A stretch of DNA of 64,000 bases from Hortaea werneckii (Eukaryota > Ascomycota > Dothideomycetes > Mycosphaerellales > Teratosphaeriaceae): contig JBAOKB010000048.1 in NCBI GenBank assembly GCA_037044905.1, positions 620,001-684,000 on the forward strand, in the 5' to 3' direction. Positions 40,968 through 52,585 of this stretch are shown piece after piece (the stretch's first letter is position 1; every line of letters begins with the position of its first letter). Below the pieces are notes generated by a model, which saw nothing but the letters and a program-made list of their open reading frames with translations, ran no database searches and had not been told where the DNA came from. The position numbers and the translations under genes are program-made.

Positions 40968-41354
40968 GGGAGAGTAATAGAGAGATGATTTTGCGGAGGA
41001 GGAGGCAGGGGGAGCGGGATGGGGGTGTGATTTGATGGGATGGATGAAATGTTGAATAGGGTATGCGATGGAAAAAGATCGCTCTGTTCTTCAATTTTTC
41101 GAATCTGCTTTTCCCTTTAGAGTGATGACACGGAATGTTTTCGATGACTTGTTTCGCTTGCTTTACATTTCTTTCCTCCCTTGTACCTTTTGTTTTGCTC
41201 TTGTCTTGTCCCTCGCCTCAACATTCCTTCTCTCCCTTTGTCTTTTATCTCTCATTTTTTCAAGAGAGGGGGGGGGGTGGGGGGAGGAAATAAAAAGCTG
41301 AAAAGCTGAAAAGGGGAAAGAAAATCTAGGAATTTTTTCCCTTTTCCCTTTTTG

Positions 41355-41525
<171 letters not shown>

Positions 41526-41699
41526 CAGAAGATACCCCTTGTAAGATAGAAGGGCAGTGGAGAGTGGAACGGGAAAGAAGGCGAAAAAAAGGGAGAGGAA
41601 AGAAAAAAATGGAAGAAGAGAAAGCCGATGAATAATGGCGCCCCCGTGTTGACAAAAAGAGGAGGAATGAACAGAGATTACAGAGGAAAGGGGAAAGGT

Positions 41700-41732
<33 letters not shown>
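41700..41732 (+). repeat. G33 homopolymer
   Basis: About 33 consecutive G residues. The exact length should be treated as uncertain. Confidence 0.9.
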
Positions 41733-41733
<1 letters not shown>

Positions 41734-42367
41734 GATGGTAGACTGAAAAGTCATAGACTGTTGAAGAAGAGCGATAGATAGGATGTTTAAAAAAATACAT
41801 AATATACATTTTTTCTTGAAGTGGGGGGTAAGTTGGTAGAGAAGAGATCCCAGCAAAAACGCCGGGGGAGACGCTAAGATGCTCATGTTACAGTGGGAAT
41901 TTAGTCCTTCTTTCTTCTTTCTTCTTCTTCTTCTTCTTCTTCCTCTCATCTTCTGCTTTCTTTTCCTTTCTCCCTGACGAGAAGCTCGGATTGCTTCTCT
42001 CGCGCGCATGGGAAAGGGGTCTTCTTCTTACTTTCTTTCCTTGCTTTTCGTTGGGCAAGGAAGAGAGAGGGAGCGCTGGGGTTACGTTTCTCTTCTTAGA
42101 GGGTACCGCTAATCCCACTTTCTCGGGGGAGAGAGAGAGTGTGTGTGTGTGTGAGTGAAAGGAGGAAGGTGTGAGGGAAGGAGGAGATGGTTTCCCTTCA
42201 CACGTACCACGACGTGGGAGATGGTCGAAAGAGAACCCGCAGGGACTTTTTTCAACTCATCCTGCAACCTTTTCTCTTCGCCTTCCCCCCTTTCTCGTCC
42301 CCTCCCTCTCCCCCCTCCTCCCCTTTGCCCTTTCCTTTCTTGTCCATTTTCCAATCCATTCCAATCC

Positions 42368-44134
42368 CTACTTCCTCCCCAACCCCCACCTCGCAATCCT
42401 CTCCTGCACCTCGGCCCAGGGAAACTCCTTCACCCGCATCCCCTCCTCTTCACCCTGCTGCAACACGACCGTCGGGGCACCTTGCCCCTGTCCCTCGACA
42501 CTCCCGGGATTCCTCACCCCGCCACCAAACACCATGCGCGCCACGCGGCGCAGATCCTGGATCGTGACGCGGTCGATATTGCCGACCATTTCGGTAACGG
42601 GGACGCGACGACCGTGGACTTGGACCTGGCGGCCGAGGTCCTCGAGTTCGACCATGCGGGACTCGAGGTTCATGAGCAGGGAGCTACGGAGTTGGTTTTT
42701 GGCGCGGACGACTTCGATTTCGGTCAGTCGACCTAGCCCTGTTTCGGTGCCGAGGAGACTCAGTTCCCGCGCCATCGTGTCCAGCATGCGCGGCACAAAC
42801 CCCGTGGCGCACGAGGCCGAGATGCCGAACAGCCCGGAGTCCGTGTAGGCGTGGTTGAAGGCGATGCAGGATTCCACCCAGCCGTACTGGTTCAGGACGT
42901 TGGTGTACAGGCGGGAGTACATGCCTTTACCCGGTCCGCCGGCGGAGAAGGAGCCGCCGCCGCCGAGGAGGGTTTGCAGGGTGGCGAGGGCGTAGATGTC
43001 TGGGTGGTCGATGGGGAGGGATTCGAAGGCGAGGTGGATGTGGGAGAGGCGGGGGAGCATGGGGGATGGGGGGATGGGGAGCGGTGGGAGGGTGAGGTAG
43101 CCGCCGGTGTAGTGCGCGGGTTGGTTGTAAGGGACTGGTTGGTCCAGCGGGTGAGGGATGATCTGGTTCGGGTCTATAGGGGAGACGGTGGCGTTTTGTT
43201 GGGCGGAGGTGGACATGTTTTTGAGGAAGGGGAGGCGGGACATGAGGCCTGATGGGTCCTTTTGGCCTGCTAATGATGGATGTGAGGATTGTGATTGTTG
43301 TTGTTGGTGGTGAATGTGTTGAGCTTGCTCATCGGCGAGGTGGGGGTGTGATGTGGATGTGGTGATACCCGGATCCTGCATGTCTCCAAAGTAGCGTTCG
43401 GCATACTTGACTGCCTCCGCATGTGGCACGCCTGCGAACGCAACCACGATCCTCTCGGGTTTGAAGAATGCTCTTCGGTATGCTTCGACTGTACGAACGT
43501 CGATTGAATCCAGTCGCTCTTTTGGACAGAGTAAAGGGTTGCCCAGGGTGTTGTCCTTGTAAGCAGCCATATGGACCAGTTCCGGCAGGATCAACTCCGG
43601 CTTCCCCCAAATCTCACCAATCTCATAATCGGCGGTATCTAATTGCATCGCGACTTCCTCATCGGTAATGTTGGGTTCGCGGATTGTCTCGGCCAGCATC
43701 GCGATGGCGTCTGGCACGGCCGAGTTGAAAGTGGCTGACTGGTACATCAAGCTCTCTCTGCTGGACGCGCACTGGATGTTGCCCCCTAGCGTCTCGATCG
43801 CCTCCAGCATCTGATCAGACGAGCGCTTCTGAGTGCTCTTGAAGGCTAATCGGTCGATGATATGTGACACGCCTCGTAACCCTTCATTCTCGTATCTGCT
43901 GCCGGCATCGATATAGACGCCGATGCCACTGAAGTGACCTGGGAGAGCCTCGGTGGCGACTCGGACGCCATTTGATAAGGTCGTGACCTGGTCAAGCTCG
44001 GCGGGATCGCGCTCCGGCGGGTTCTGAGAAAGAGTGGCATATGGTCTTTGGCGCTGGGCGAATTTGGTGGCAGAGCGCAAGGCGGAGGCGGAGGAGCGGT
44101 GCAGGCGACGCGGGAGGGATAGACCCTTGCTCAT
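42368..44134 (-). CDS. MAS2: Mitochondrial processing peptidase, alpha subunit
   Basis: A single exon. The ATG at 44134 (MSKGLSLPRRLHRSSASALR) gives 588 residues with an Arg/Ser-rich presequence; an in-frame ATG at 44152 is an alternative. The M16-like fold is clear (LSNGVRVATEALPGHFSGIG, GVYIDAGSRYE). The HxxEH zinc site of the catalytic beta subunit is replaced by HIIDR (near residue 92), so this is the non-catalytic alpha subunit. The glycine-rich substrate-binding loop GGGGSFSAGGPGKGMYSR lies near residues 390-407. With the beta subunit it cleaves presequences in the matrix. A Gln/His/Pro-rich insert at about 270-350 is longer than in yeast. It is divergent from the FHA-RING gene. Confidence 0.93.
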   Translation of the reverse strand: MSKGLSLPRRLHRSSASALRSATKFAQRQRPYATLSQNPPERDPAELDQVTTLSNGVRVATEALPGHFSGIGVYIDAGSRYENEGLRGVSHIIDRLAFKSTQKRSSDQMLEAIETLGGNIQCASSRESLMYQSATFNSAVPDAIAMLAETIREPNITDEEVAMQLDTADYEIGEIWGKPELILPELVHMAAYKDNTLGNPLLCPKERLDSIDVRTVEAYRRAFFKPERIVVAFAGVPHAEAVKYAERYFGDMQDPGITTSTSHPHLADEQAQHIHHQQQQSQSSHPSLAGQKDPSGLMSRLPFLKNMSTSAQQNATVSPIDPNQIIPHPLDQPVPYNQPAHYTGGYLTLPPLPIPPSPMLPRLSHIHLAFESLPIDHPDIYALATLQTLLGGGGSFSAGGPGKGMYSRLYTNVLNQYGWVESCIAFNHAYTDSGLFGISASCATGFVPRMLDTMARELSLLGTETGLGRLTEIEVVRAKNQLRSSLLMNLESRMVELEDLGRQVQVHGRRVPVTEMVGNIDRVTIQDLRRVARMVFGGGVRNPGSVEGQGQGAPTVVLQQGEEEGMRVKEFPWAEVQERIARWGLGRK

Positions 44135-45005
44135 GGTCGCTATGCGCTGCATGGGCGGTGGGAAAGATGGGTGAAGATGGTGAGTTGTGAGGGTTGGACT
44201 ACCATCTACTATGTAGGTATGTTCATATTGCCTGATCGCAGATGACTTTCCTACCGGCGGCTTTGCGAGTTCGGCGCCAGCGATGCACGAAGCCGACGGT
44301 CCGCGCCGGATAAACGCCAAGCATTGTTTCACGTGTCTTCGGGAGTGACATCGAACTTAATTGTCCCCGGCAACGTTATTACCTCGAATGCATACATGTT
44401 AAGGTACATAGTACTTAGTAGTGTATCGCTCTCATCGGTTGCTAGCATCAACGCATATTTTTACCGTGACGCTGGCGTAGATCGAGACATTGTATTCACC
44501 ACGACCGTCATGCCTCTCCCCTCGACACATCGGCCGCATCTTGCTCGAATTCGGAATCGGCCAGCCGAGTTTTGGTGAATGCGAGACTGGGAAGCTCGGA
44601 CCGGCCTACTATGTAGTGATGCAGATGCGACTCTTGCTTCCTTTCTTACCCGCGCCTTCCTGCTGCCGTCTTGCATCTTCTCAGCGGCCGCCTTCCGATC
44701 AGGACACTCTACATAATAATCAACTGACAGGAAACCTTTGGGGAATTCCTCTGGATCATCTGCCCCGCGACACACCGGTTGACGGGATTCCAGCCCCTTT
44801 CGGATGATTGCCGGGAAGCCTCGTGACGTAGGTTGACTGACCCTCGCTCCATTGGCACTACCTATTGGTATCTGTACCCGTACCCAGCCAGCGACACAAC
44901 CACGCACCCGCATAAGGTGACGCCGAACCGCCTCAGGTTGTTGATTACCGCCCACCCGCGTCAGTTTCAGCCTCGCGACAAGACGCATTGGTGAGAAGGC
45001 AAACC
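44135..45005. promoter_or_regulatory. Shared divergent promoter region, MPP-alpha / FHA-RING
   Basis: 870 bp between the two start codons, expected to hold both promoters. Frames open across it on both strands do not resemble proteins. Confidence 0.45.
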
Positions 45006-46430
45006 ATGCTCGGGTCGACCGGTCCTGCGACCGCCACCATCCACACTTCAACCTCCAGTGCAACCCCGACCTCGCCCACCCGCCCTAGTCGTCTTCGCGG
45101 CTTGAGTTACCTGCGGAGTTATACCCACAACCATCTACATGCCCACCTGTCCAGTAGCACCGGAAGCAACACCGGCACTTCCACCCCAGCTCTCGAGCGA
45201 CACCCCAGCACCCCACGCCTGACAAGGAGCTCGAGTAGTCCGACATCATCTGCATTCCACCCCCAATCGCATGAAGACACTCCGACAGCAGCAGGAGAGA
45301 GAAGAGCGGCGGAAACGGTAGGCATAACAGAAGGCGAAAACGGCTGGCTGCCGTCGGTTCAAGGCAGGAGCGGCTTGAGTAGGGAGTCATTACATCCGAC
45401 GAGCACCACTCGAGAATCTGTCAGTCCGGACCCGCCAGCTACAATGACTCGGAACCGGGCAGCGACGGCGGTGGGCCCTACAGCGGCGGCGAATCTCTCC
45501 TCCCGTCATCACCATCCTCAAGATGCGACGGCGGCGGACATAGCTAGCAGCGGCGGTGAGGCCACTGCAGCAGGAGCAAGCGCCACCTCGACCATGCCAG
45601 AAGCGTCGAGCAGCACAGGCCGGAGTAAGGATCAAATGCCGACCATCCGCTTCATCCCCCATGTCGAGCCTCCCTCGAGCCGCTCCCACCATCGACCCAG
45701 TCTCCACTTCACCGCCATGTCCCGCACCCTCAAGACTCCCACCAGCGTCGTGCGTGTGGGCCGCTACAGCGAACGCGACAACACCTCACCTGATCCGAAC
45801 ACCCTTCCCGTAGGCTTCAAAAGCAAAGTCGTCAGCCGCCGCCACTGCGAACTCTGGTACAACACCTCGCAATCGCAATGGTACATCCGGGACGTGAAGT
45901 CGTCTTCCGGCACCTTCCTCAACCACGTCCGACTAAGTCCGCCAGGCCAGGAATCCCGACCCTACGCCGTCAACGATGGCGATGTCGTCCAGCTCGGCAT
46001 CGACTTCAAAGGCGGCGAGGAAATCATCTTCCGCTGCGTCAAGATCCGCATCGAATGTAATCGCAGCTGGCAAAAGGGACTGAACAAATATAATACCTCG
46101 GCGCATCGTAAACTGTTGAAACATACTTCAGCCGGAGGAGGGAAGAAGAAATCTCAAAGGACGGCGACGGATTCTACGGCTGGTGCGACGACCACGACCA
46201 CACGGGATAGCGACGCCGACGCCGCAAGTGTCAATACTACCTCCTCCACCTCCGAATGCAGCATCTGTCTCAATCCCGTCCGGCCCTGTCAGGCGCTCTT
46301 TGTCGCGCCCTGTGGACACGTCTGGCATTATAAGTGCGTGAGGAATCTAGTCCATGGGCCGAGTTATCCGCATTTCCTGTGTCCGAACTGTCGGTTCGTG
46401 GCGGATTTGGAGGCGGATGTTGAGCCGGAT

Positions 46431-46462
<32 letters not shown>

Positions 46463-47348
46463 AGAGGAAGAAGGGATGGGGTTCGCCGAGGATGGGGAGG
46501 AAGAAGGGGAATGGGAACCTTTTGTTGCTGATGATGATGTGGGGAGGGAAGGAAGAGACGAAGGATTGGCAGGGGACAGTGGTGGAAATGGCGGAGAAGG
46601 AGGAGGAGGAGGGGTTTCCAGTTCATCGAGGAAAAGAGAGGAAGAGGAGACGGAGATCCTGAACCATCATCACATCGAAACCGATCTCCCCAACGAAGTT
46701 GACGACGCGGCGGCAAATACTACCGACCACGCTCCACCCGGCCCCCGAACAACAACGACAAATCCGTCACAATTCCCCGCCGACGACGACCTGCCCGGCT
46801 CGCACTCCCCCGCACCAACCGCACCGTCCTCGCATCCTCCTCACCAAACCCCCTCGGCATCAATCCCCGTCCCCACTCCCCTCGCCCACCGCCCTAACCC
46901 CACCTCCTCCTCATCCTCGTCTTACTTCCCCTCAACCCCCAGCGCGACAGCAGCAGCAGCTAGTGGTGGTGGTGCTGGCAACGACCTCACCACTCCCCTC
47001 GGTCCCATGACGCCACGCAACGACGTCGGCCCTTTTGTTCTCGATGGCGGGACGGGGATCCGGGCCCAGCAGCAGCAGCTTGTGCTAGAGCGCAGGCAGC
47101 GGGGTGAGGAGATGGGCGTGAGGAGAGGGGTGGAGGGGGGCATTGCTGGGGATGGGGATGGAGAGATGGAAAGGGAGAGGGAGAGGGAGAGGGTGGATGG
47201 GGTTGTCAGGGAGGTGGTGCTTGAGGAGGAGGAGGAGGAGGATGAGGCGGAGCAGTCGGTGGAGCATGGAGATGGAGAGGTTGGGTCAGCGGCGGCGGCG
47301 GCGGTGGAGGAGACGGCGGCCTCGGCGACCGCTGGGAAGAAGTCTTAA
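45006..47348 (+). CDS. dma1: FHA-RING E3 ubiquitin ligase, Dma1-like
   Basis: A single exon; the first ATG (45006) gives 780 residues. A disordered Ser/Thr/Ala-rich N-terminus precedes an FHA domain at about residues 234-340 (VVRVGRYSERD, VSRRHCELWY, SSSGTFLNHVRL, DGDVVQLGIDF), which binds phosphothreonine. A RING finger follows with metal ligands Cys418, Cys421, Cys436, His438, His441, Cys444, Cys459 and Cys462 (CSICLNP ... CGHVWHYKC ... CPNC). This FHA-then-RING order defines the Dma1/CHFR group, which regulates septins, the mitotic checkpoint and septation signalling. The C-terminal 300 or so residues are an extra tail: a run of about 15 Glu, then Pro/Ser- and Glu/Arg-rich sequence not found in yeast Dma1. 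Confidence 0.88.
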
Positions 47349-47820
47349 GAGGGGACTTTGGAAGGGGAAAAAGCTGAGGGATGGGAGAAGAAGCGATCTC
47401 GGCTTGGACAAGGGAAGAGGAGAAGGGCGGCGTGGGTTGGTGGTCATCGTCATCGTCATCGTCGTTAGTCGTCGTGGTAGTTGGATCTTGGGGGAATTTT
47501 GGGCAAGGAAAAAAAATTGTGAGGAACAGGAAAATTTTGACTGGGGATTTTTTTTTTTTTTTTTTTTCCCCCAGAAGAAGTGTTTTGGTTTATAATCCTC
47601 TTGTTCTTTGATATAATCGTGAAGGGGATGGCTTTTAAAATACTTGATTTGTAAAAGGAGTCGATCTAAGTGGTTTTTTTTTTTTTTTTTTTTTTTTTCT
47701 GCAAGGAGAGTCTAGCCTCCTCTCTTTCTCCCCCCTCCTTCTTTTCTCTGGATATTTGGGGGGGGAAAGGGGTCCATAATCTTGTTCAGGTTGGAGGGTC
47801 TTTTTTCTTGTTGGCGGATT

Positions 47821-47847
47821 CCCCCCCCCCCCCCCCCCCCCCCCCCC
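47821..47847 (+). repeat. C27 homopolymer
   Basis: About 27 consecutive C residues between convergent genes. Confidence 0.9.
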
Positions 47848-48046
47848 TTCTTCCCTTCTCTGGTGGGGGCGGGAGGGAGTAAGAAGGGCGGCGGCGGCGG
47901 CACGTCCACGAGGGGAAGAACAAATGAGAAGTGGTGTTGTAACGATTTGGATTATGATCTGCCCCCCCTTAGCCTCTTCTTTCTTTTTTTTTTTTTTTTT
48001 TTTCTTCTCGCGCTTTTTTTCTATTCTCCTGAACTTGCTTTATTTC

Positions 48047-48047
<1 letters not shown>

Positions 48048-48090
<43 letters not shown>

Positions 48091-48100
48091 TTTTTTTTTT
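48048..48100 (+). repeat. C43-T10 homopolymer junction
   Basis: About 43 C residues followed directly by T10. This is the longest homopolymer of the window, and the length is uncertain. Confidence 0.9.
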
Positions 48101-48871
48101 TCTTTTCCTCTTGGTTGATTTTCCCCTTTTTCCGTTTTGTCTGAGAGGTTCTAGGAGGTATGCGGGACGGATTCCACACGTTAAGACACCCCCCACATCC
48201 CCCAAAACAACAACCAACAAAAAAACAAAAGAAGAGAAGACTGAGATCATTTTACCTCTATGCGCCCTGCCTCTAATCCCCTTTTTTACCTCAATGTCTT
48301 TTTTTTTTTTTTCTTCTTCTTCTTCTTCTTCTTCTTTTTCTTCAGATCCCTTTCTTGGTTTTGTCCCTTTAGTCGTCTCTTCCCTTCTTCCTTCTGTAGT
48401 CTAGTAATGGTTGAGAGGCGGATGCCGAGTGAGAAGACCATGAGCAGATCCTTCTTAGACCCAATTTAAATTATCAGTAAGACGGACAAAGCGGACTCCA
48501 ACAGGAAGAAAAAGAGAGAAGAAAGGCGGGGCTAGGCGGCGGGGAGGGTTCAAGCATAGCGAGGAGTCAGGGAAAGGCATCACTTTCATCCTCCAAAAGC
48601 GAACTGCTTGGAGGAAGGACAATGCCATAAAACAGTTGAAGGGAAAAAGCAAATAGTTCATTGATGGCAAAAATAATCTTCGTAAATGGGGCATTGGGAA
48701 AGGCATTCGAAAAGCCATGAGATCTTTCCCCCCTATCTCTCTCTCTATCACATCAAGTCATCAGAATTTTTCCTGCCAACCTTTTGTTGGTCTCATCATT
48801 TCTCCGCTGTTTTTTTCCCCGTCTTTTTTCTTTCTTTTTTCCGTTCTTCAATCATCAAATTGCGACCTTTC

Positions 48872-51800
48872 CTAAAGGAAGCCGGATTCTGATAAGAGTC
48901 TGGGAATGAAAGAATACACGTTAGCGCATATTGATTACGTGGGAGATTCTCCTCTTTCGTGTATAAAAGGAGATATGTTGAAGAAAGAATGTGGAAACGA
49001 CTTACCGAGCAATCTTCTCATCCTCACGCTCCCGCGGCTCAACCTGCAGGGACCGCTCATACATCTCGTGCACGTCACCTGCACTCTGCATATTCCGGAG
49101 AATGTAATCCTGCAGCTCCGGCACCGGCTGCAAGCCGTAGGGGACGTTCTGGTACTGCTGGATATCGCGGATGACTTCGGCCGTCTTGGAGCGTTTGGCG
49201 AAGTTGATCAGCTGCGTCTTCTTGATGATGGAGGGGATCCCGTCTTCGATGAAGGTGAGGTCAGTAAGATAGATGCCGAAGAAAGGGATGCAAGGCGGTT
49301 GGGCCTTGTGGAGCGATTCGCGGTACTCGAGAAAGTTCTTGGTGCTGCCCATGAGCTTCCGCATGGATTCTAATGTCTGCGTCGTGCGGGCGTTGACCTG
49401 AGACCAGGTCCGGTTTAGACGATGAATGGGTGCTGAACCGAGAGCTGAAATGATGGATGTTAGACAGGAGAAGTTGTTTAATGATCGGCACTTGTCTGCG
49501 ATGCTGACAAAGTGCTTGATCACCACAACTCTACGCTTGACATCTGCTTGCGTCAAGATCATCTGAGCCACCCAGTTCGTAAGCTGGTTTGAATGCAAGA
49601 TCAGCGCCTTGACGTTCTCAGCAGGATCCGTGTCAGCCGGGTTCATCTTCTTCTGCCATGTCTTGTTCAAACACTCGGTCGGCTTGATCTTCCCGTAGAG
49701 CTTCGACTCGATCATCGTGAGTTGTCTAGCGAACTCCAAAGCATCGATATCGAGGAACTTGAGCTTCTTCATGTTCTTCGGAATGATAGGCGCGGGTGCT
49801 TGGGAATTCAACGTCAAGACAAGCCTCTTGCTTGACGCATCCTGTCCGCGCAAACGTTGCTCAATGGCTGTAAGGAGCGGTCCAGCTCCTGGCGTACTTG
49901 TTGACTGAACGGTGTCCTTAGCGAAAGCATAGACTCTCTGCATCAGTTGCTGAGCCGTCTCATCGTTTGTCTCCATCCAATAGTTGTCAAACCATGACTT
50001 GAGAATGTTCACTACCCTAAATCGGATAGGCTTTTGTTTTTTGTCGACCCATGTCTGCAGCTCGGTGCCCCCAAGGCCGTAGGGAGGCTGTACGCTCCAT
50101 CGCTTGACGAGCATCTCGAAGAGTTCAGTGGCTGTCGTGAACGATCTGTAAGTCAGGAGGAAGGTGTTGTTATACTGGGAATCCAACCGATCATGCCGTG
50201 TTAGCTGTTCCACCAGTCCTGTCAGGGTCCCGCCACGAAGCTGTACTACATCCCCCTTGTAGTCGTATGCGATTTCACCTTCATGATCGAGCTTCAGATA
50301 ATCCGGCGTCTCTTCCGAATCTCTGCCTGGGTTTAGCGGCGCAGGTACTTCGCCGAAGAAGCGTTTGACCTTCGAATTCTCGCCGTTCCTCTTAATGTCA
50401 GCGGATGGATCCGAAGGCACCTGCTGTTGCCCTTCCGAAAACGACTTAGACTGTCCAACTTCTGCCAGGAGCTGGGGTCGGAAGTCCTTGGAGCCTTCTC
50501 GTAGATGCCCTTGGTAACTCGCACCACCATCCGTAAGCCGATGGCCGTTGCTGGGCGAATGTTGCCGGGGTACAAGCTCCGACAAGAGTTGAAGTGAGAA
50601 TAGTATCTGAGAGGCCGCTCTGTCTAAGTCGCGCCCTACTGACCTCACCTGGCTGATGCGGTCTTCGAATGATGGACCTCGGATTTCTGACCACTCGTCG
50701 CCTAGTGGGCTAGCCACCGCCTGACAAGCGACAACGAGGTCTGATGTGGTGTCATAGAGCTTTTGCTTATGCTCTGAAAAGTCGTTCAACTGTGGGTTGG
50801 GAAAGCTAGAGCCCAGAGGCGCCAGATTGATGGATTCGATGGTGGAGAGGTAAGGCCTGCAAACCTCGATGACCTGGGTACCAGCATGGCAGACCGAATC
50901 GCCAATGCGTCGGTGTCTTGCGGGCGTAATCAGCTTATCGCGTAGCACGAGGTGTTCGTCGAGTCGTCGAATGCTGGAAACAATAAGCCTTTTGAGATCT
51001 TCCATTCGTTCCAGTAATGGTTGGTCAAGGTTTGCTGTAGGCTCTTGCAATGCGTCCGGCTCGTCATCCATGAAAGACATCGATGCTAGAGGGTCCTTGG
51101 TCGAAAGACCATTGCTTTGCCAATTACCAGCGTTTCGGCTGCCTGTGACAAAGCCTGGTGTGAGCCTCGGTATCTCCTCCCCTCGCTGCTGCCTAGCTAC
51201 CTCTACGAAGCCATACACTCCATGCAAGACTCCCTCGGCCTCCTGCAAGCACTTTTGATAGGAGTCTGGCGCAGGCCAATCGGCCGCGGCAATATGCGAT
51301 GAAAGGACCAATTTCGAAAACCTTGACATCATCTCCCTGAAGTGTGGGTAGAGAGCCTTGTTGGTGGAGATGATCGATGGATTGCCGGAGTGATTGTCTG
51401 TGGTCCCGGAACCTGCAGCGAGGAGCAGTCGCAGATGATCAGAGATATCCTCGGCTTTCCGGACAAAATCAGACCTGTCGCCGTTGCTAATGACCTCACG
51501 ATACCTCTGGACCGCGCGTCGCATATCTTCGACCAGTGCATTCCATGTTAGCGGTACAGCATGTGCATCGTCGAAGAATCTGCGCGGGAGGAAGGGAGTA
51601 GCAGGAGAAGCTGCAGGCGCATTCGCGAAAGAAGTCATGGTGGTACCAATTGGCGGGATACCTTGATGCATGGCTGAGAAAGATGCTGCTGTGCTTGCTT
51701 CAGTAATATTTGTGTGCGAGCGGCTAAGTGGCGATTGCAACGAATCCATGGACGTGGCCGGTGAGACCCCTTCGGAAAGGTACGAACGGCGCCGCCTGTG

Positions 51801-52585
51801 CTACAAACCGGATTATAGGTTAGCAGCGGTTCGGACGATGGTACCACACGGCAGGTGCATGCGGGATACACGGTACGACTTACGCCTGAGCTTTTCGACT
51901 GTGAGACGGAAGTGTCTTCGGTTTCCGAATAATCGGTCTCTTCGTCGCGCTCGTATCCAGCCGCCATAAGCTCAGCTGGTGGTCGCGTCTGATCGGGAAT
52001 GTAGATGTTTGTTCTGTCCCTAGGCCCGGTCTCATTCGCCGAAGTAGGTGCCTCAAGCGGTAATTCCATAGTACTTTCGCCGGTCAACGTATTGAAATAG
52101 AACAATCTTCCATCCGGCGTGGCTTGCGGGATCCAGAATGCCGCTTCCTCTTGAGAGCTAGTGACCGTCCCTTCGCTTGGCTCAGAAGTGCCGTGTGCAG
52201 TATGCTCCAGATCGTGATCTCCATACTCTTCCTCACTCTCTTCGGTCTCGGAGTCGGCCGCCATGCCAAAAGAGCCTGTTCGGCCATCTTCGAACGGCGC
52301 GCTCACGACGGCGCAATAGTTGCTGGGACTGGATGAAAGTCAGAACGTAATTCTCATGCACATATCCCGCTCTGCTCTGGTCTGCCAATTCGGGTTTGCT
52401 TACAACCAGCCTCTCACACCGTGAATGACCCCGTCCCACCACCCGGATTCCAGCTGCGTAATGACTTGGATCAGGTCACCCTGCCTGAAGGAGAGCGACG
52501 TGCGGTCGTCGGCGTCATAGTCATATAGCGCCCTCACAAAGAGGGTCCCCGGCGGCAGAACACTACTGCCGGCGATGCCGTTCAT
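48872..52585 (-). CDS. CDC25: Cdc25-like Ras guanine nucleotide exchange factor (SH3-WW-RasGEF)
   Basis: Four exons on the minus strand (52585-52404, 52328-51884, 51800-49006, 48899-48872) join in frame to 1,149 residues. An SH3 domain lies at about 15-70 (VRALYDYDADDRTSLSFRQG, GWFPSNYC). A WW-like module lies at about 105-140 (FWIPQATPDGRLFYFNTLTG) with Met where the second Trp usually stands. A long helical/disordered middle precedes the RasGEF N domain (about 700-830, LRGGTLTGLVEQLTRHD) and the catalytic RasGEF domain (about 880-1125, IDALEFARQLTMIESKLYGK, LGSAPIHRLNRTW). It activates Ras at the plasma membrane and so cAMP/PKA signalling. The last coding exon is 28 bases long. The ends are supported by GTAAGT donors, GCTAAC branch and CCCAG acceptor. 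Confidence 0.92.

Larger units (their letters stand above)
47349..48871. other. Convergent intergenic region with homopolymer tracts
   Basis: The 3' flanks of the FHA-RING and RasGEF genes. It holds several T runs (about 47550, 47673, 47981, 48091, 48299), C27 (47821-47847) and about 43 C residues (48048-48090). No gene seen. Confidence 0.5.
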
